A stretch of DNA of 64,000 nucleotides from Candidatus Paralachnospira caecorum (GCA_904379015.1 CAJFHG010000006.1:1-64000); one strand, 5' to 3'; shown: positions 1 through 11,054, counted from the first letter of the stretch. A program made the numbers and translations. Notes: a model not told the origin generated them from the sequence alone.

Positions 1-108
1 TTACTGGCATCTGTGGATGTCCTGGTTTTTTATACCCTTTTTTACCATTTATCTGAAAAAGCTTGTTATTTTTTTATGAATTTCAAAGGTAGTATCACAT
101 TCCGGGCA

Positions 109-137
109 TTGACGGGTAGACGGGAATGGGGTAAGAT
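109..137 (+). promoter_or_regulatory. Sigma-A-type promoter before the thioesterase gene
   Basis: TTGACG (109-114), a 17-base spacer and TAAGAT (132-137). It ends 37 bases before the chosen ATG and would drive the thioesterase, HD, membrane and DUF1846 genes, which are closely spaced on the same strand. Confidence 0.6.
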
Positions 138-174
138 AATTAGTGTTTTAAAAAAGGAAAGGCAGGGAAGCAGG

Positions 175-630
175 ATGGATTGTCAGCCTTATGTGAAGCA
201 GGCGCAGTATTACGAGACAGATCAGATGGGAGTGATCCACCATTCCAATTATATACGATGGTTTGAGGAAGCCAGAGTCGATTTCCTGAACCAGGCCGGC
301 GCGGGGTACAGAGAGATGGAGGCAGCGGGAATCATGAGTCCGGTGCTGTCTGTATCCTGTCAGTACAAATCCATGGTGCGGTTTGGAGACCGGGTGGAGA
401 TCCGGATCGGGATCACCGGCTACAATGGGATCAAGCTGAATCTCTGCTATGAGGTGCGGGATGCCGCTTCGGGAGAGACCCGCTGTACGGGAGAGAGCAG
501 CCACTGCTTTCTGGGCAGGGACGGAAAGCCCATTTCTCTGAAAAGAAGCTGTCCGGAGTACCATGCCGTGTTTATGAAATGCGCGGAGCAGTTCGGCACG
601 GAGCCGGAGAGCCGCGGGCGCAGGACATGA
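175..630 (+). CDS. Acyl-CoA thioesterase, YbgC/4-hydroxybenzoyl-CoA thioesterase (hotdog) family
   Basis: A 151-residue hotdog-fold protein that should hydrolyse a thioester bond in acyl-CoA in the cytoplasm; the substrate cannot be read from the sequence. The family signature lies near the N-terminus: Asp16, then Gly19 in a DQMG block, then HHSNY ending at Tyr26, followed by WFEEAR. In the family this Asp is catalytic. The open frame extends upstream to about position 13, but ATG 175 follows a purine-rich GGCAGGGAAG site and gives the usual family length, so the extra N-terminal residues are rejected. It is first of a four-gene run with its own promoter at 109-137. Confidence 0.85.
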   Translation: MDCQPYVKQAQYYETDQMGVIHHSNYIRWFEEARVDFLNQAGAGYREMEAAGIMSPVLSVSCQYKSMVRFGDRVEIRIGITGYNGIKLNLCYEVRDAASGETRCTGESSHCFLGRDGKPISLKRSCPEYHAVFMKCAEQFGTEPESRGRRT

Positions 631-699
631 AAGGCGCGCCGCGGGGCGAAGCGGACCGGAAACGCGGGATGACAGAAGGAAGAGAAGGAGGAAGACACA

Positions 700-1287
700 A
701 TGAAAACAAAATTCAGCAGGGAGGAAGCCATCGGACTTCTGAAACAGTATAATCAGGAGCCTTTTCATATTCTGCACGGACTGACGGTGGGCGGCGTTAT
801 GCGCTGGTATGCCGGAGAACTGGGATATGGGGAGGACGCGGATTTCTGGGAGATCGCGGGGATCCTGCATGATATTGATTTTGAGCGTTATCCGGAGGAG
901 CACTGCAAAAAGGCGCCGGAGCTTTTGGAGGCGGCCGGGGCGGAGCCGGAGCTGATCCACGCGGTCTGCAGCCATGGGTATGGACTGGTGTCGGACGTGG
1001 AGCCGGAGCATGAGATGGAAAAGGTCCTCTTCGCGGCAGACGAGCTCACCGGACTGATCGGGGCGGCGGTCAGGATGCGCCCGTCCAAAAGCGTGATGGA
1101 TCTGGAGGTCTCCAGTCTGAAGAAAAAATTCAAGGATAAACGGTTCGCGGCGGGATGTTCCAGAGACGTGATCCGGACCGGCGCGGAAAGGCTGGGCTGG
1201 AGCCTGGAGGAACTGATGGAGAAAACGATCCTGGCCATGCGTTCCTGCGAGGAGCGGATCAACGGGGAAATGGCGGCTGAAAACTGA
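700..1287 (+). CDS. HD-domain protein, putative phosphohydrolase
   Basis: A 195-residue protein with an HD-superfamily metal-dependent hydrolase domain. His26, the His57-Asp58 pair in GILHDID and an Asp in the later ADELTGL block are the expected metal ligands. These small HD proteins (often called HDIG-type in clostridia) have no fixed substrate; nucleotides are typical for the superfamily. The start is supported by GGAAGAGAAGGAGG a few bases upstream. It sits about 70 bases after the thioesterase gene and 44 bases before the next membrane protein, so the run is probably cotranscribed. Family placement is solid, function unknown. Confidence 0.75.
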   Translation: MKTKFSREEAIGLLKQYNQEPFHILHGLTVGGVMRWYAGELGYGEDADFWEIAGILHDIDFERYPEEHCKKAPELLEAAGAEPELIHAVCSHGYGLVSDVEPEHEMEKVLFAADELTGLIGAAVRMRPSKSVMDLEVSSLKKKFKDKRFAAGCSRDVIRTGAERLGWSLEELMEKTILAMRSCEERINGEMAAEN

Positions 1288-1331
1288 GAACAGGACAGAA
1301 AAGATTCCGGAAGGTGAGAGGAAAGCTTGAA

Positions 1332-1955
1332 ATGAACAGAAATAAAAGAAAAGGCCTGCATTTGAAGTATAACATCTATGCGCTCGGACTGATGGCGGCC
1401 CTGATTTCGTTTCTCGGATTTGTGGTGGAAAACGTCTGGCTGGCTGTCACAAAGGGATACATCAACAACAGGAACATGAATGCCCCCTTTCTTCTGGGAT
1501 ACGGCACGCTGGTGATCGCCATGTATCTTCTGCTCGGCACGCCGGACCGGATGACCGTCTCCCCGGCCATGAAAAAGACTGCCGGCCGGAACCGGAAATA
1601 CGCGATGTATTTTCTCTGCGCGCTGCTGGTTGTCTGCGTGGGGGAAATCGTGCTGGGATCCGTGGTGGAGGCGCTGTGCGGGATTGAATACTGGAATTAT
1701 TCCAAAATCCCTTTTCATATCACCAAATATACGTCGATCCCTACCAGCGCGGCCTTCGCGTCCATGATCACGCTTTTTATGGGAAAATGTTTTGAACCGA
1801 TCATGGAGCTGATCATAAGGATCGATTACAAGGTGCTGAAGGTGGTCAGCACGGTGCTGGTGGTGATCATGCTGGCGGATTTCATCGCGAGCTTCAGCAT
1901 CATGCTGCGGCAGAAGAATTTTTATCTGAAATGGAAACTGGTATTGAGAAAATAA
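1332..1955 (+). CDS. Multi-pass membrane protein, putative ABC-transporter type IV (PF06541-like)
   Basis: A 207-residue membrane protein with about five hydrophobic segments. The first hydrophobic block carries FLGFVVEN followed by NNRNMNAPFLLGYG, which matches the W/FxxE and NRGxLNGPxxPIYG pattern I associate with PF06541 (putative ABC transporter permease, CmpB-like). No ATPase partner is adjacent, so a transport role is unproven. ATG 1332 is preferred over the in-frame GTG 1314 because AGAGGAAAG lies correctly upstream of it. The stop is 40 bases before the DUF1846 start. Confidence 0.65.
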   Translation: MNRNKRKGLHLKYNIYALGLMAALISFLGFVVENVWLAVTKGYINNRNMNAPFLLGYGTLVIAMYLLLGTPDRMTVSPAMKKTAGRNRKYAMYFLCALLVVCVGEIVLGSVVEALCGIEYWNYSKIPFHITKYTSIPTSAAFASMITLFMGKCFEPIMELIIRIDYKVLKVVSTVLVVIMLADFIASFSIMLRQKNFYLKWKLVLRK

Positions 1956-1995
1956 CGAAGGAACAGGCTGAATGGCGCGGATGGAGGGAACAAAA

Positions 1996-3480
1996 GTGAA
2001 AAAAGCGGGCTTTGATAATGAAAAGTATCTGAAAATGCAGTCGGAGCATATCCGGGAGCGGATCGCCCAGTTCGGCGGGAAGCTGTATCTGGAGTTCGGC
2101 GGAAAGCTGTTTGACGATTACCATGCTTCCCGGGTGCTGCCGGGATTTGAACCGGACAGCAAGCTGAAGATGCTGCTGCAGATGAGAGAGCAGGTGGAGA
2201 TCGTCATTGCCATCGGCGCGGCGGATATTGAGAAGAACAAGGTCCGCGGAGATCTGGGTATTACCTATGATTCCGATGTGCTGCGCCTGATCGATGAATT
2301 CCGCGGAATCGGCCTGTATGTGGGCAGTGTGGTTCTGACCAGGTATCAGGGTCAGCCGGCGGCGGAGGCTTTCCAGAAACGGCTGGAGGCGCTGGGAGTC
2401 AGGGTATACCGCCATTATCCCATTGAAGGATACCCTTCCAATCTGTCAGCCATTGTCAGCGACGACGGATACGGGAGGAACGAATACATCGAAACCACCA
2501 GGGAGCTGGTGGTGGTCACGGCGCCCGGACCGGGCAGCGGAAAGATGGCGACCTGCCTGTCTCAGCTTTATCATGAGCACAAGAGAGGCATTCTCGCCGG
2601 GTATGCCAAATTTGAGACCTTCCCCATCTGGAACCTGCCGCTGAAGCATCCGGTGAACCTGGCTTACGAGGCGGCCACGGCCGATCTGGACGATATCAAC
2701 ATGATCGATCCCTTCCATCTGGAAGCTTACGGGAAAACCACAGTCAACTACAACCGGGATGTGGAAATCTTTCCGGTGCTGTCTGCCATGCTGGAAAAGA
2801 TCATGGGCGCCTGCCCCTATAAATCCCCTACGGATATGGGGGTCAACATGGCCGGAAACTGTATTTTCGATGATGAGGCGGTCAGCGAGGCCGCCCGTCA
2901 GGAGATCATAAGACGCTATTATACAGCCCTCTGCGGCCGCAGAAAAGGAATCACGGAGGACAGCGTGGTCTATAAGCTGGAGCTTCTGATGAAGCAGGCC
3001 GGCGTGACCCAGGAAGACCGGGCGGTGGTCCGGCCGGCTCTTCAGAAGGCGGAGGATACGGGAGAACCCGCGGCGGCCATGGAGCTTCCCGACGGGACCA
3101 TCGTCACAGGACGGACTTCGGAGCTCCTGGGCCCTTCTTCGGCTCTTCTGCTCAACGCGCTGAAGGCGCTGGGCGGGATCGAGGACAGCATTCACATGAT
3201 CTCTCCCACCATCATAGAGCCTATCCAGAAGCTGAAGGTGGGGGCCCTCGGAAATAAAAATCCCAGGCTCCATACGGATGAAGTGCTGATCGCGCTTTCC
3301 ATCTGCGCGGCGTCGGATCCCTATGCCAGAAGGGCCATGGATCAGCTTCCCAGACTGCGGGGCTGCGAGGCCCATTCGACGGTGATCCTGACCCATGTGG
3401 ATGAAAGCATATTCCGGCGCCTGGGGGTCAATATCACATATGAACCGGAGTACCAGACTTCAAAACTCTATCATGTATGA
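1996..3480 (+). CDS. DUF1846 family protein with a P-loop-like segment
   Basis: A 494-residue cytoplasmic protein of the DUF1846 family, whose biochemical role I do not know. From GTG 1996 the product begins [18 protein letters not shown], the usual family N-terminus, with GGAGGG seven bases upstream; the in-frame ATGs at 1972 and 1981 lack such a site and add residues the family does not need. Residues about 177-183 read GPGSGKM after a beta-strand-like LVVVTAP, resembling a phosphate-binding loop. It is last of a four-gene run and is followed by a strong bidirectional terminator. Confidence 0.85.
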   Translation: MKKAGFDNEKYLKMQSEHIRERIAQFGGKLYLEFGGKLFDDYHASRVLPGFEPDSKLKMLLQMREQVEIVIAIGAADIEKNKVRGDLGITYDSDVLRLIDEFRGIGLYVGSVVLTRYQGQPAAEAFQKRLEALGVRVYRHYPIEGYPSNLSAIVSDDGYGRNEYIETTRELVVVTAPGPGSGKMATCLSQLYHEHKRGILAGYAKFETFPIWNLPLKHPVNLAYEAATADLDDINMIDPFHLEAYGKTTVNYNRDVEIFPVLSAMLEKIMGACPYKSPTDMGVNMAGNCIFDDEAVSEAARQEIIRRYYTALCGRRKGITEDSVVYKLELLMKQAGVTQEDRAVVRPALQKAEDTGEPAAAMELPDGTIVTGRTSELLGPSSALLLNALKALGGIEDSIHMISPTIIEPIQKLKVGALGNKNPRLHTDEVLIALSICAASDPYARRAMDQLPRLRGCEAHSTVILTHVDESIFRRLGVNITYEPEYQTSKLYHV

Positions 3481-3498
3481 CCGGCGTATCACGAAAAT

Positions 3499-3538
3499 AA
3501 CGGGTCAGGCGAAGGCATTGTCCTTCGCCTGACCCGTT
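3499..3538. terminator. Bidirectional terminator between DUF1846 and putP
   Basis: A perfect 17-bp stem (3499-3515 with 3522-3538) around a 6-base loop. It has TTT on the plus side and an A-rich stretch on the other side that would read as U on the minus transcript. It separates convergent genes. Confidence 0.85.
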
Positions 3539-3576
3539 TGCGTCAGCCTGATATCAGCGGCAGCGTCAGATGGGAT

Positions 3577-5154
3577 CTACCGGATCTCCTGTTTGCCGGC
3601 CGCCTTTTCAAATTCATTCAGGATCTGCTGCGACGGCTTCTCTGTGCAGAGTGATACGATGACGATCGCGATGCAGGAGAGCAGGAACGCGGGCAGCAGC
3701 TCGTAGATGGTGAAGATTCCGCCCAGAGGATTGAGAACCAGCTTCCAGAGGAAAACCATGCCGCCGCCTGTGATCATTCCGGCAATGGCGCCGGCACGGG
3801 TGGTGCGTTTCCAGAACAGGGAGAACAGCATGATCGGACCGAAGGTGGCGCCGAAGCCTGCCCATGCGAAGGAGACAATGGTGAAGATCACGCTGTCTTC
3901 ATCCCACGCGATGATCATTCCGATGACCGCGATGAGCAGAAGGATGATCCTGGAAATCTGCATGACCTTTTTGTCATCTGCCTTTCCTTTTTTCAGGATG
4001 CCTTCGTAGAGATTTTTAGAGAAGGCGGAGGCGGCGATCAGCAGGTAAGAATCTGAGGAGCTGATGGTGGCAGCCAGGATACCGGCCATGATGATGCCGG
4101 CCAGCACTGCGGGGAGCAGCGCCTGGGAAAGGACTACGAATACATTTTCCGCGCCGCCGGAGGTGGCCAGGGTCTCCTCGACGGGGAAGATCGCGCGGCC
4201 AATAACTCCGATGAACACAGCGGCGGTCAGAGAGATCACAACCCATACGGTGGCGATGCGTCTGGAGCGCTTCAGCTCGCTCTCTTTGCGGATCGCCATG
4301 AATCGCAGCAGAACCTGAGGAACGCCGAAATATCCAAGGCCCCAGGAAAGGGTGGAGAGAATGGTGAGGAAGCCGTAGCTTCCCGCCGCTCCGAACTGGG
4401 GAACACCGTTTACCGCCTGCTGTACGCCGCTGGCGTCCACCTGAGGCGTCGCTACGGAGGTCAGCGAGAAGTAGCCGGGAATGGCTTTCGCGTTCTCAAT
4501 GACCGCGTCGAAGCCTCCGGCGTGGGCAGTTCCGAGGATCAGAATGGTGAGAAGCGCGATGACCATCACGATGGCCTGCATAAAGTCGGAGGCGCTCTCA
4601 GCCAGGAATCCGCCGATAAAGGTGTAGACCACCACGAAAATGGCGCCGGCGATCATCATGGAATGATAGGACGCGCCGAAGAGGGTGGAGAACAGCTTGC
4701 CGCAGGTCACGAAGCAGCTGGAGGCGTATACGGTGAAGAAGACCAGAATGAAGACGGCAGAGATGCCGAGGATGATCTTCTTGTTTTCGTGGTAGCGGTT
4801 GCTGAGAAAATCGGGGATGGTGATGGAATCCCCCGAGATCGCCGAGTAACGGCGCAGCCGTTTGGCCACAATGAGCCAGTTGACATATGTACCGACCGCG
4901 AGACCGATGGCGGTCCAGGCGGCGTCGGCAATGCCGGCCCAGTACGCGACGCCGGGCAGTCCCATGAGGAGCCAGCCGCTCATATCGGAAGCCTCGGCGC
5001 TCATGGCCGCGACCCAGGGACCAAGGGAACGGCCGCCCAGGAAGTAGTTTTCTGAATTTGCCTGGGCTCTTTTGGCAAAATAGAGCCCGATGCCGATCAC
5101 GATCAGCATATAGCCGATCATGGCAAAGAGAATTTTCAATGTTTCGCCTGTCAT
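3577..5154 (-). CDS. putP: Sodium/proline symporter PutP (SSS family)
   Basis: A 525-residue, roughly 13-helix sodium:solute symporter that imports L-proline with Na+. Near the N-terminus are the family blocks NYFLGGRSLGPWVAA, EASDMSGWLLMGLPG and a GSITIPDFLSNRY-like loop (here DSITIPDFLSNRY). Length matches PutP proteins. The start has AAGGAGG at the right distance. It lies only 9 bases downstream of pyrG on the same strand, so it is probably cotranscribed with pyrG, an unexpected pairing with no obvious metabolic link. Substrate specificity is inferred from overall similarity; another amino acid cannot be excluded. Confidence 0.85.
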   Translation of the reverse strand: MTGETLKILFAMIGYMLIVIGIGLYFAKRAQANSENYFLGGRSLGPWVAAMSAEASDMSGWLLMGLPGVAYWAGIADAAWTAIGLAVGTYVNWLIVAKRLRRYSAISGDSITIPDFLSNRYHENKKIILGISAVFILVFFTVYASSCFVTCGKLFSTLFGASYHSMMIAGAIFVVVYTFIGGFLAESASDFMQAIVMVIALLTILILGTAHAGGFDAVIENAKAIPGYFSLTSVATPQVDASGVQQAVNGVPQFGAAGSYGFLTILSTLSWGLGYFGVPQVLLRFMAIRKESELKRSRRIATVWVVISLTAAVFIGVIGRAIFPVEETLATSGGAENVFVVLSQALLPAVLAGIIMAGILAATISSSDSYLLIAASAFSKNLYEGILKKGKADDKKVMQISRIILLLIAVIGMIIAWDEDSVIFTIVSFAWAGFGATFGPIMLFSLFWKRTTRAGAIAGMITGGGMVFLWKLVLNPLGGIFTIYELLPAFLLSCIAIVIVSLCTEKPSQQILNEFEKAAGKQEIR

Positions 5155-5163
5155 GTTTCCTCC

Positions 5164-6783
5164 TTAAACTTCTTTACGTTCTTTCTGATATTTGAGCGCG
5201 GCCTCAATGAAACCGCGGAACAGGGGATGGGGCCTGTTGGGCCTGGACTTGAACTCGGGATGGGCCTGAGTCGCCAGGAACCAGGGATGGGATTTGAGCT
5301 CGATCATTTCCACGATCCGTCCGTCCGGAGAAATGCCGGAAAGGGTGAGGCCGTTTTCCGTCATGACCTGACGGAAGTCATTATTCACTTCGTACCGGTG
5401 TCTGTGACGTTCATGGATAACCTCCTGTCCGTAAAGCTCATAAGCCTTTGTGGTCTTGTCAAGGACACAGGGATAGGAGCCGAGCCGCAGAGTTCCGCCG
5501 ATGTCTTCGATGCCGTCCTGGTCGGGCATCAGATGGATGACCGGATGGGCCGTCAGAGGATCCAGCTCAACGCTGTGAGCGTCCCCGTATCCGATCACGT
5601 TGCGGGCAAATTCCACGATGGCCAGCTGCATGCCGAGACAGAGGCCGAGGAAGGGAATGCCGTTTTCGCGGGCATAGCGGATGGCGCTGATCTTGCCCTC
5701 GATGCCGCGGCTTCCGAAGCCGCCGGGAACGAGAACGCCGGACACGTCTTTCAGGATCTCCGCCACATTTTCGTCATTGACTGTTTCAGAATCCACCCAT
5801 TTGATGGAGACGGAAGCTCTGTTGGCGACGCCGCCGTGGCGCAGAGCCTCGACTACGCTGATGTAGGCGTCATGAAGAGAGATATATTTGCCGACCAGGG
5901 CGACGGTGACCTCCGTCCGGGGATTTCTCCACGCGTCGATCATGGATCTCCAGTCGTCGAGATCCGGAACCGGACACTCCAGCTTCAGGCACTGACATGC
6001 CACCTCGGCAAGATGCTCCTCCTCCATAGCCAGGGGCGCTTCGTACAGAATATCCACGTCCAGGTTCTGCAGTACATGGCTGGCCGGAACATTGCAGAAA
6101 AGCGCGATCTTGGAGCGGATCTGCATATCAAGGGGATACTCGGAACGGCATACGATGATGTCAGGCTGAATGCCGATCCCCTGGAGCTCCTTGACACTGG
6201 CCTGGGTCGGTTTTGTCTTCAGTTCGCCGGATGCCTTCAGATAGGGAATCAGGGTCACATGGATCAGAATGGCGTTGTCGTGTCCCACGTCATGCTGGAA
6301 CTGGCGGATCGCCTCAAGAAAAGGCTGGCTTTCGATATCGCCCACGGTGCCGCCCACTTCGATGATAGCGATCTCCGTGTTGCTGGTGGAATAGTTCCGG
6401 TAAAAACGGTCCTTGATCTCATTTGTGATGTGAGGAATGACCTGTACGGTCCCGCCGCCGAAATCGCCGCGGCGTTCCTTCGACAGAACGGACCAGTAAA
6501 TCTTTCCGGTGGTCACGTTGGAATTTTTTGTCAGGCTTTCATCGATGAACCGCTCGTAATGCCCCAAATCCAGATCCGTCTCGGCGCCGTCGTCGGTGAC
6601 AAAAACCTCACCGTGCTGGATCGGATTCATGGTACCGGGATCCATATTGATATAAGGGTCAAATTTCTGCATGGTGACGGTGTAGCCTCTGGCCTTCAAA
6701 AGCCTGCCGAGAGAGGCGGCAGTGATGCCTTTGCCCAGGCCGGAAACGACTCCGCCGGTAACGAACACGTATTTTACGGGCAT
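5164..6783 (-). CDS. pyrG: CTP synthase
   Basis: A 539-residue enzyme making CTP from UTP, ATP and glutamine. The N-terminal synthetase half starts with [16 protein letters not shown] (ATP loop). The C-terminal class I glutamine amidotransferase half has the nucleophile elbow GLCLGMQ and the HPEF block near the end. GGAGG lies upstream of ATG 6783. A possible minus-strand -10 (TATACT, complement of 6825-6830) lies 42 bases upstream but has no good -35. I did not find the GGGC start plus attenuator arrangement known from Bacillus pyrG. Confidence 0.97.
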   Translation of the reverse strand: MPVKYVFVTGGVVSGLGKGITAASLGRLLKARGYTVTMQKFDPYINMDPGTMNPIQHGEVFVTDDGAETDLDLGHYERFIDESLTKNSNVTTGKIYWSVLSKERRGDFGGGTVQVIPHITNEIKDRFYRNYSTSNTEIAIIEVGGTVGDIESQPFLEAIRQFQHDVGHDNAILIHVTLIPYLKASGELKTKPTQASVKELQGIGIQPDIIVCRSEYPLDMQIRSKIALFCNVPASHVLQNLDVDILYEAPLAMEEEHLAEVACQCLKLECPVPDLDDWRSMIDAWRNPRTEVTVALVGKYISLHDAYISVVEALRHGGVANRASVSIKWVDSETVNDENVAEILKDVSGVLVPGGFGSRGIEGKISAIRYARENGIPFLGLCLGMQLAIVEFARNVIGYGDAHSVELDPLTAHPVIHLMPDQDGIEDIGGTLRLGSYPCVLDKTTKAYELYGQEVIHERHRHRYEVNNDFRQVMTENGLTLSGISPDGRIVEMIELKSHPWFLATQAHPEFKSRPNRPHPLFRGFIEAALKYQKERKEV

Positions 6784-6917
6784 GTTGTCCTCCTTAAAAA
6801 ATGCTGGCCAAAAATAACTTATATAGTATACATCGGGGGGAAAAAGAATGCTAGAGTTTTTTATGATTTTTTTTATAATTCCTTTATAAATGTGAACAAT
6901 ATTTCACGGGGGATATA

Positions 6918-6945
6918 TTGATTTCCACCGAAAATGCTTTATAAT
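6918..6945 (+). promoter_or_regulatory. Promoter of ftsH
   Basis: TTGATT (6918-6923), a 16-base spacer and TATAAT (6940-6945). The leader to the ftsH ATG is about 120 bases. Confidence 0.65.
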
Positions 6946-7073
6946 AGTAAAAGCAGATTGATTGTAGGGAAAGAGTTTCTTTCCGGCATTCGGCATAAGG
7001 CATATCAGACAGAAGAAAACTTCCGCCTGGTCAGGCGGCGGGCAATAAATCAGTGTTGAGGAGAAAATAATAT

Positions 7074-9044
7074 ATGAGCAATCCGAATCAGAATCGGAAT
7101 CAGAAAGGAAACGGAAACAAGCCAGGCAGAAATAATCAGATGATTCTGCTTCTGGTCGTGGCAGCGGTGGTGACGCTTCTGTGCATTTCCATGATGAGCA
7201 GCTTCCTTTCAGACGGCACCAGGACGGAGATCACATACAGTGACTTTGTCAAGATGGTGGAGGATGGAAAGGTGGAGTCGGTCGTTATTGAGACGGACGA
7301 GATCCAGATCACGCCGGTGCAGGGATATACGGTACAGAGTGATGACGATTCTCCGTTCTATTATCTGCAGACGGAGAGCTACTATACGGTACGGGTGGAT
7401 GATCCGGACCTGACAAGATGGCTGTATGAGAATAATGTGGAAATCCGGGGTGAGCGGCCCAGCACCAATTCCACCCTGCTTGATTTCCTGTTGGTGTATG
7501 TACTTCCGGTGGTACTCGTGTGGGTATTCATTATGTTTATTATGAGGCGGTCCGGAGGCGGTGTCATGGGCGTTGGAAAGAGCAACGCGAAAATGTACGA
7601 CGTTCAGCGGGAAACCGGTGTGTCCTTCAAGGATGTGGCAGGCGAGGACGAGGCGAAGGAATCTCTTCAGGAAATCGTGGATTTCCTGCACAATCCCCGC
7701 CGTTATTCCACCATCGGGGCGAAGCTCCCCAAGGGGGCGCTCCTGGTGGGTCCTCCCGGAACGGGAAAAACACTGCTTGCCAAGGCGGTGGCCGGGGAGG
7801 CGAAGGTTCCCTTCTTCTCTCTGTCCGGATCCGACTTCGTGGAGATGTTTGTGGGCGTCGGCGCGTCCCGTGTCCGCGACCTGTTTAAAAAGGCTCAGGA
7901 AAACGCACCCTGCATCGTATTTATCGATGAGATCGACGCCATAGGAAAAAGCCGTGATTCCCGTTACGGCGGCGGCAACGATGAGCGGGAGCAGACGCTG
8001 AACCAGCTGCTCTCCGAGATGGATGGATTTGATTCCAACAAGGGCGTTTTTATCCTGGCGGCGACCAACCGTCCGGAGATCCTGGACAAGGCGCTTCTGC
8101 GTCCGGGACGTCTTGACAGAAGAATTATCGTGGATAAGCCCGATCTCAAAGGGCGTGTGAATATTCTGAAGGTACATTCCAAGGATGTGCTGATGGATGA
8201 TTCCGTGGATCTGGAAGCGATCGCGCTGGCTACATCCGGAGCGGTGGGCTCTGATCTGGCCAACATGATCAATGAGGCGGCCATCAACGCGGTCAAGCAC
8301 GGGCGTCAGGTAGTGAGCCAGTCCGACCTGTTTGAGGCTGTGGAAGTGGTCCTGGTGGGCAAGGAGAAAAAAGACAGGATCATGAGCGAGAAAGAACGCC
8401 GCATCGTATCCTATCACGAAGTGGGGCATGCGCTTGTCAGCGCCCTGCAGAAGGATTCAGAACCGGTCCAGAAGATCACTATCGTGCCCCGTACCATGGG
8501 GGCCCTCGGCTATGTGATGAATGTGCCGGAGGAGGAAAAATATCTGAACACAGAAGCCGAACTCAGAGCCATGCTGGTCCAGTTCCTGGGCGGCCGGGCG
8601 GCCGAAGAGCTGGTATTTGATACCGTGACCACCGGAGCGGCGAATGATATCGAGCGGGCAACCTCTCTGGCGAGAGCCATGGTGACTCAGTACGGAATGT
8701 CAAAGAAATTCGGCCTGATGGGTCTGGAATCTGTTGAGAATAAATATCTGGACGGACGGGCGGTGTTAAACTGCTCCGAGGTGACGGAGGCGGAGATCGA
8801 CGGCGAAGTCAAGGAAATGCTGGAGGAAGCCCATCAGGAGGCGATTCGTCTTCTCTCCGAGAACAGGGAGGCGCTGGATCGGATCGCGGCGTTCCTGATC
8901 GAGCGGGAGACTATTACCGGAAAAGAATTCATGAAGATCTTTCATGAGATCAAGGGCGTGTCCGAAGAAGAAACGTCCAGAGAAGCACAGCCCGGCGGGG
9001 AGGCACTGGCTGCACCCGCGGAGACGGCAGAAAAAACAGAATAA
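7074..9044 (+). CDS. ftsH: ATP-dependent zinc metalloprotease FtsH
   Basis: A 656-residue membrane-anchored AAA+ protease that removes misassembled membrane proteins and some regulators. Two membrane segments (about residues 23-43 and 134-157) flank the extracytoplasmic domain. Walker A GPPGTGKT is at 226-233, Walker B FIDEID at 283-288, and the zinc site HEVGH at 448-452. The N-terminus is unusually rich in Asn/Gln/Arg/Lys (residues 2-22). TTGAGGAGA upstream fixes the start. It has its own promoter and is closed off by a terminator at 9067-9108. Confidence 0.97.
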   Translation: MSNPNQNRNQKGNGNKPGRNNQMILLLVVAAVVTLLCISMMSSFLSDGTRTEITYSDFVKMVEDGKVESVVIETDEIQITPVQGYTVQSDDDSPFYYLQTESYYTVRVDDPDLTRWLYENNVEIRGERPSTNSTLLDFLLVYVLPVVLVWVFIMFIMRRSGGGVMGVGKSNAKMYDVQRETGVSFKDVAGEDEAKESLQEIVDFLHNPRRYSTIGAKLPKGALLVGPPGTGKTLLAKAVAGEAKVPFFSLSGSDFVEMFVGVGASRVRDLFKKAQENAPCIVFIDEIDAIGKSRDSRYGGGNDEREQTLNQLLSEMDGFDSNKGVFILAATNRPEILDKALLRPGRLDRRIIVDKPDLKGRVNILKVHSKDVLMDDSVDLEAIALATSGAVGSDLANMINEAAINAVKHGRQVVSQSDLFEAVEVVLVGKEKKDRIMSEKERRIVSYHEVGHALVSALQKDSEPVQKITIVPRTMGALGYVMNVPEEEKYLNTEAELRAMLVQFLGGRAAEELVFDTVTTGAANDIERATSLARAMVTQYGMSKKFGLMGLESVENKYLDGRAVLNCSEVTEAEIDGEVKEMLEEAHQEAIRLLSENREALDRIAAFLIERETITGKEFMKIFHEIKGVSEEETSREAQPGGEALAAPAETAEKTE

Positions 9045-9066
9045 GAAACAGGTCACTTCAATCAAG

Positions 9067-9108
9067 CTCCACCGGCCGCTGCAGAATCAGAAAGGCCGGT
9101 GGAGTTTT
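9067..9108 (+). terminator. Terminator after ftsH
   Basis: An 11-bp stem (9067-9077 with 9094-9104) followed by TTTT. Confidence 0.8.
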
Positions 9109-9169
9109 CTGGCTGTACGGAAGCCCTTCGCGGCATTCCATGCGGCCGGCGGCGCGGGAGGCGAGAAAG

Positions 9170-11023
9170 ATGTTTGATATAGAAGAAGAGCTGAAAAAGC
9201 TTCCGGCAAAGCCGGGCGTCTATCTGATGCATGATGAGAAGGATGAGATCATTTACGTGGGCAAGGCGATCAGCCTGAAAAACCGGGTAAGGCAGTATTT
9301 TCAGAGCAGCCGGACGAAGACGGCGAAGATCAATAAAATGGTATCCCGGATCGCCCGGTTTGAATATATTGTTACAGATTCAGAGCTGGAGGCGCTGGTA
9401 CTGGAGTGCAATCTGATCAAGGAGCACAGACCCCGGTACAATACCATGCTCAAGGACGACAAAAGCTATCCTTATATCAAAGTGACAGTGGGCGAGGCTT
9501 TTCCGCGGGTTCTGTTTTCCCGGGACATGAAACGGGACAAATCCCGGTATTTCGGCCCCTATACCAGCGCGGGAGCTGTGAAGGACAGCATCGGACTGAT
9601 CCACAAGCTTTATAAGATCCGCACCTGCAGCAGAAATCTGCCGCGGGATATCGGAAAGGAGCGTCCCTGTCTGAATTACCACATCAAACAGTGCGCGGCG
9701 CCCTGCCAGGGATATATCAGTGAGGCGGAATACCGGGAATCGGTGAACCAGGTGCTGGATTTCCTGGGCGGAAATTATGACAGTCTGCTGGGAAGGCTGG
9801 AGCGTCAGATGAAGGAAGCGGCGGAAGCACTGGATTTTGAGACGGCCGCGTCGGTGCGGGAGCTGCTGTTCAGCGTGCAGAAGATCGCTCAGACCCAGAA
9901 GATCACCGAGAGCGGGAAGGAAGACCGGGATATCATTGCCTTCGCGGCCGACGGCGGCGACGCGGTGGTGCAGATCTTCTTTATGAGAGAGGGAAAACTG
10001 ATCGGCAGGGACAATTTCCATCTGAGGATCGGCGAGGGAGACGGAGCGGCCCAGATCATGAGCGGCTTTATCAAACAGTTTTACGCGGGAACGCCTTTTA
10101 TTCCAAAGGAGCTGATGCTGCAGCACGATGTGGAGGAAGGAGAGCGGGAACTTCTGGAAGCCTGGCTGACTCAGAAACGAGGACAGAAGGTTGTGATCCG
10201 GGTGCCGCAGAAGGGGGAAAAGGCCCGGCTGATGGAAATGGCGGCAAAAAATGCCAGCATTATTCTGACCCAGGACAGGGAAAAAATAAAAAGAGAAGAG
10301 CAGAGGACCACAGGGGCCGTGAAGGAGCTGGAGGAGCTGCTCGGCATTTCCGGCATTGTGCGGATGGAGGCCTTCGATATTTCCAATATCAGCGGATTCC
10401 AGTCGGTGGGTTCCATGGTGGTGTATGAACACGGGCGCCCGAAGCGGGCGGACTACAGAAAATTCCGGATCCAGACTGTGGAAGGGCCGGACGACTATGC
10501 GTCCATGGAGGAGGTGCTCACCAGACGGTTCGTTCACGGAAAAGAAGAGCGGGCCGGCATCCGGCAGACCGGCGGTTTCGACCGGTTCCCCGATATCATC
10601 ATGATGGACGGCGGAAAGGGGCAGGTGTCTGTGGCGAAAGAGGTGCTGAACAGTCTTCAGCTGGATATTCCGGTCTGCGGCATGGTCAAGGATGACAATC
10701 ACCGCACGAGGGCACTGTACTTTGAAGGGAGAGAGCTGCCGCTGGAAAAGAACAGCGAGGGCTTCCGGCTTCTGACCCGGATTCAGGATGAGGCTCACCG
10801 GTTTGCCATCGAGTATCACAGGAGTCTGAGGGGGAAGGACCAGGTCCATTCCGTTCTGGAGGACATTAAGGGGATCGGGCCGGTCCGGAGAAAGGCGCTG
10901 ATGCGGCACTTCCGGACTATGGATCAGCTGAGGGAGGCTTCCCTGGAGGAGCTTTCCGGGCTGGAGCAGATGAACGAGGCATCGGCCCGGGCCGTTTATG
11001 AGTTTTTTCATGGGAGCAAATAG
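9170..11023 (+). CDS. uvrC: Excinuclease ABC subunit C
   Basis: A 617-residue nucleotide excision repair nuclease that, with UvrAB, cuts both sides of a lesion. The GIY-YIG domain uses the variant GVY at 16-18 with YVG at 29-31 and Arg39. A UVR motif (about 200-235), the RNase H-like domain (about 375-540, with AFDISNISG) and C-terminal helix-hairpin-helix motifs follow. ATG 9170 is chosen over an upstream in-frame start because GGGAGGCG precedes it and [12 protein letters not shown] is the usual N-terminus. It opens the conserved uvrC-hprK-murB block. Confidence 0.96.
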   Translation: MFDIEEELKKLPAKPGVYLMHDEKDEIIYVGKAISLKNRVRQYFQSSRTKTAKINKMVSRIARFEYIVTDSELEALVLECNLIKEHRPRYNTMLKDDKSYPYIKVTVGEAFPRVLFSRDMKRDKSRYFGPYTSAGAVKDSIGLIHKLYKIRTCSRNLPRDIGKERPCLNYHIKQCAAPCQGYISEAEYRESVNQVLDFLGGNYDSLLGRLERQMKEAAEALDFETAASVRELLFSVQKIAQTQKITESGKEDRDIIAFAADGGDAVVQIFFMREGKLIGRDNFHLRIGEGDGAAQIMSGFIKQFYAGTPFIPKELMLQHDVEEGERELLEAWLTQKRGQKVVIRVPQKGEKARLMEMAAKNASIILTQDREKIKREEQRTTGAVKELEELLGISGIVRMEAFDISNISGFQSVGSMVVYEHGRPKRADYRKFRIQTVEGPDDYASMEEVLTRRFVHGKEERAGIRQTGGFDRFPDIIMMDGGKGQVSVAKEVLNSLQLDIPVCGMVKDDNHRTRALYFEGRELPLEKNSEGFRLLTRIQDEAHRFAIEYHRSLRGKDQVHSVLEDIKGIGPVRRKALMRHFRTMDQLREASLEELSGLEQMNEASARAVYEFFHGSK

Positions 11024-11025
11024 GC

Positions 11026-11054
11026 TTGCGCAGGTTCCCTACCTGTGCTAGTAT
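11026..11054 (+). promoter_or_regulatory. hprK promoter with a palindromic spacer
   Basis: TTGCGC (11026-11031), a 17-base spacer and TAGTAT (11049-11054), just after the uvrC stop. Between the two boxes lies an inverted repeat, GCGCAGGT (11028-11035) against ACCTGTGC (11041-11048), which could be an operator or a weak hairpin. Confidence 0.5.

Noticed and set aside
6825-6830. TATACT as the pyrG promoter -10
   Set aside because: No acceptable -35 at 16-18 bases. It is mentioned under pyrG but not called as a promoter.
5227-6921. Very long open frame on the plus strand antisense to pyrG
   Set aside because: It mirrors the codon structure of pyrG, lacks a ribosome site and has no recognisable protein motif. 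Other long antisense frames (9380-11011, 16448-18262, 23601-25766) were rejected for the same reason.
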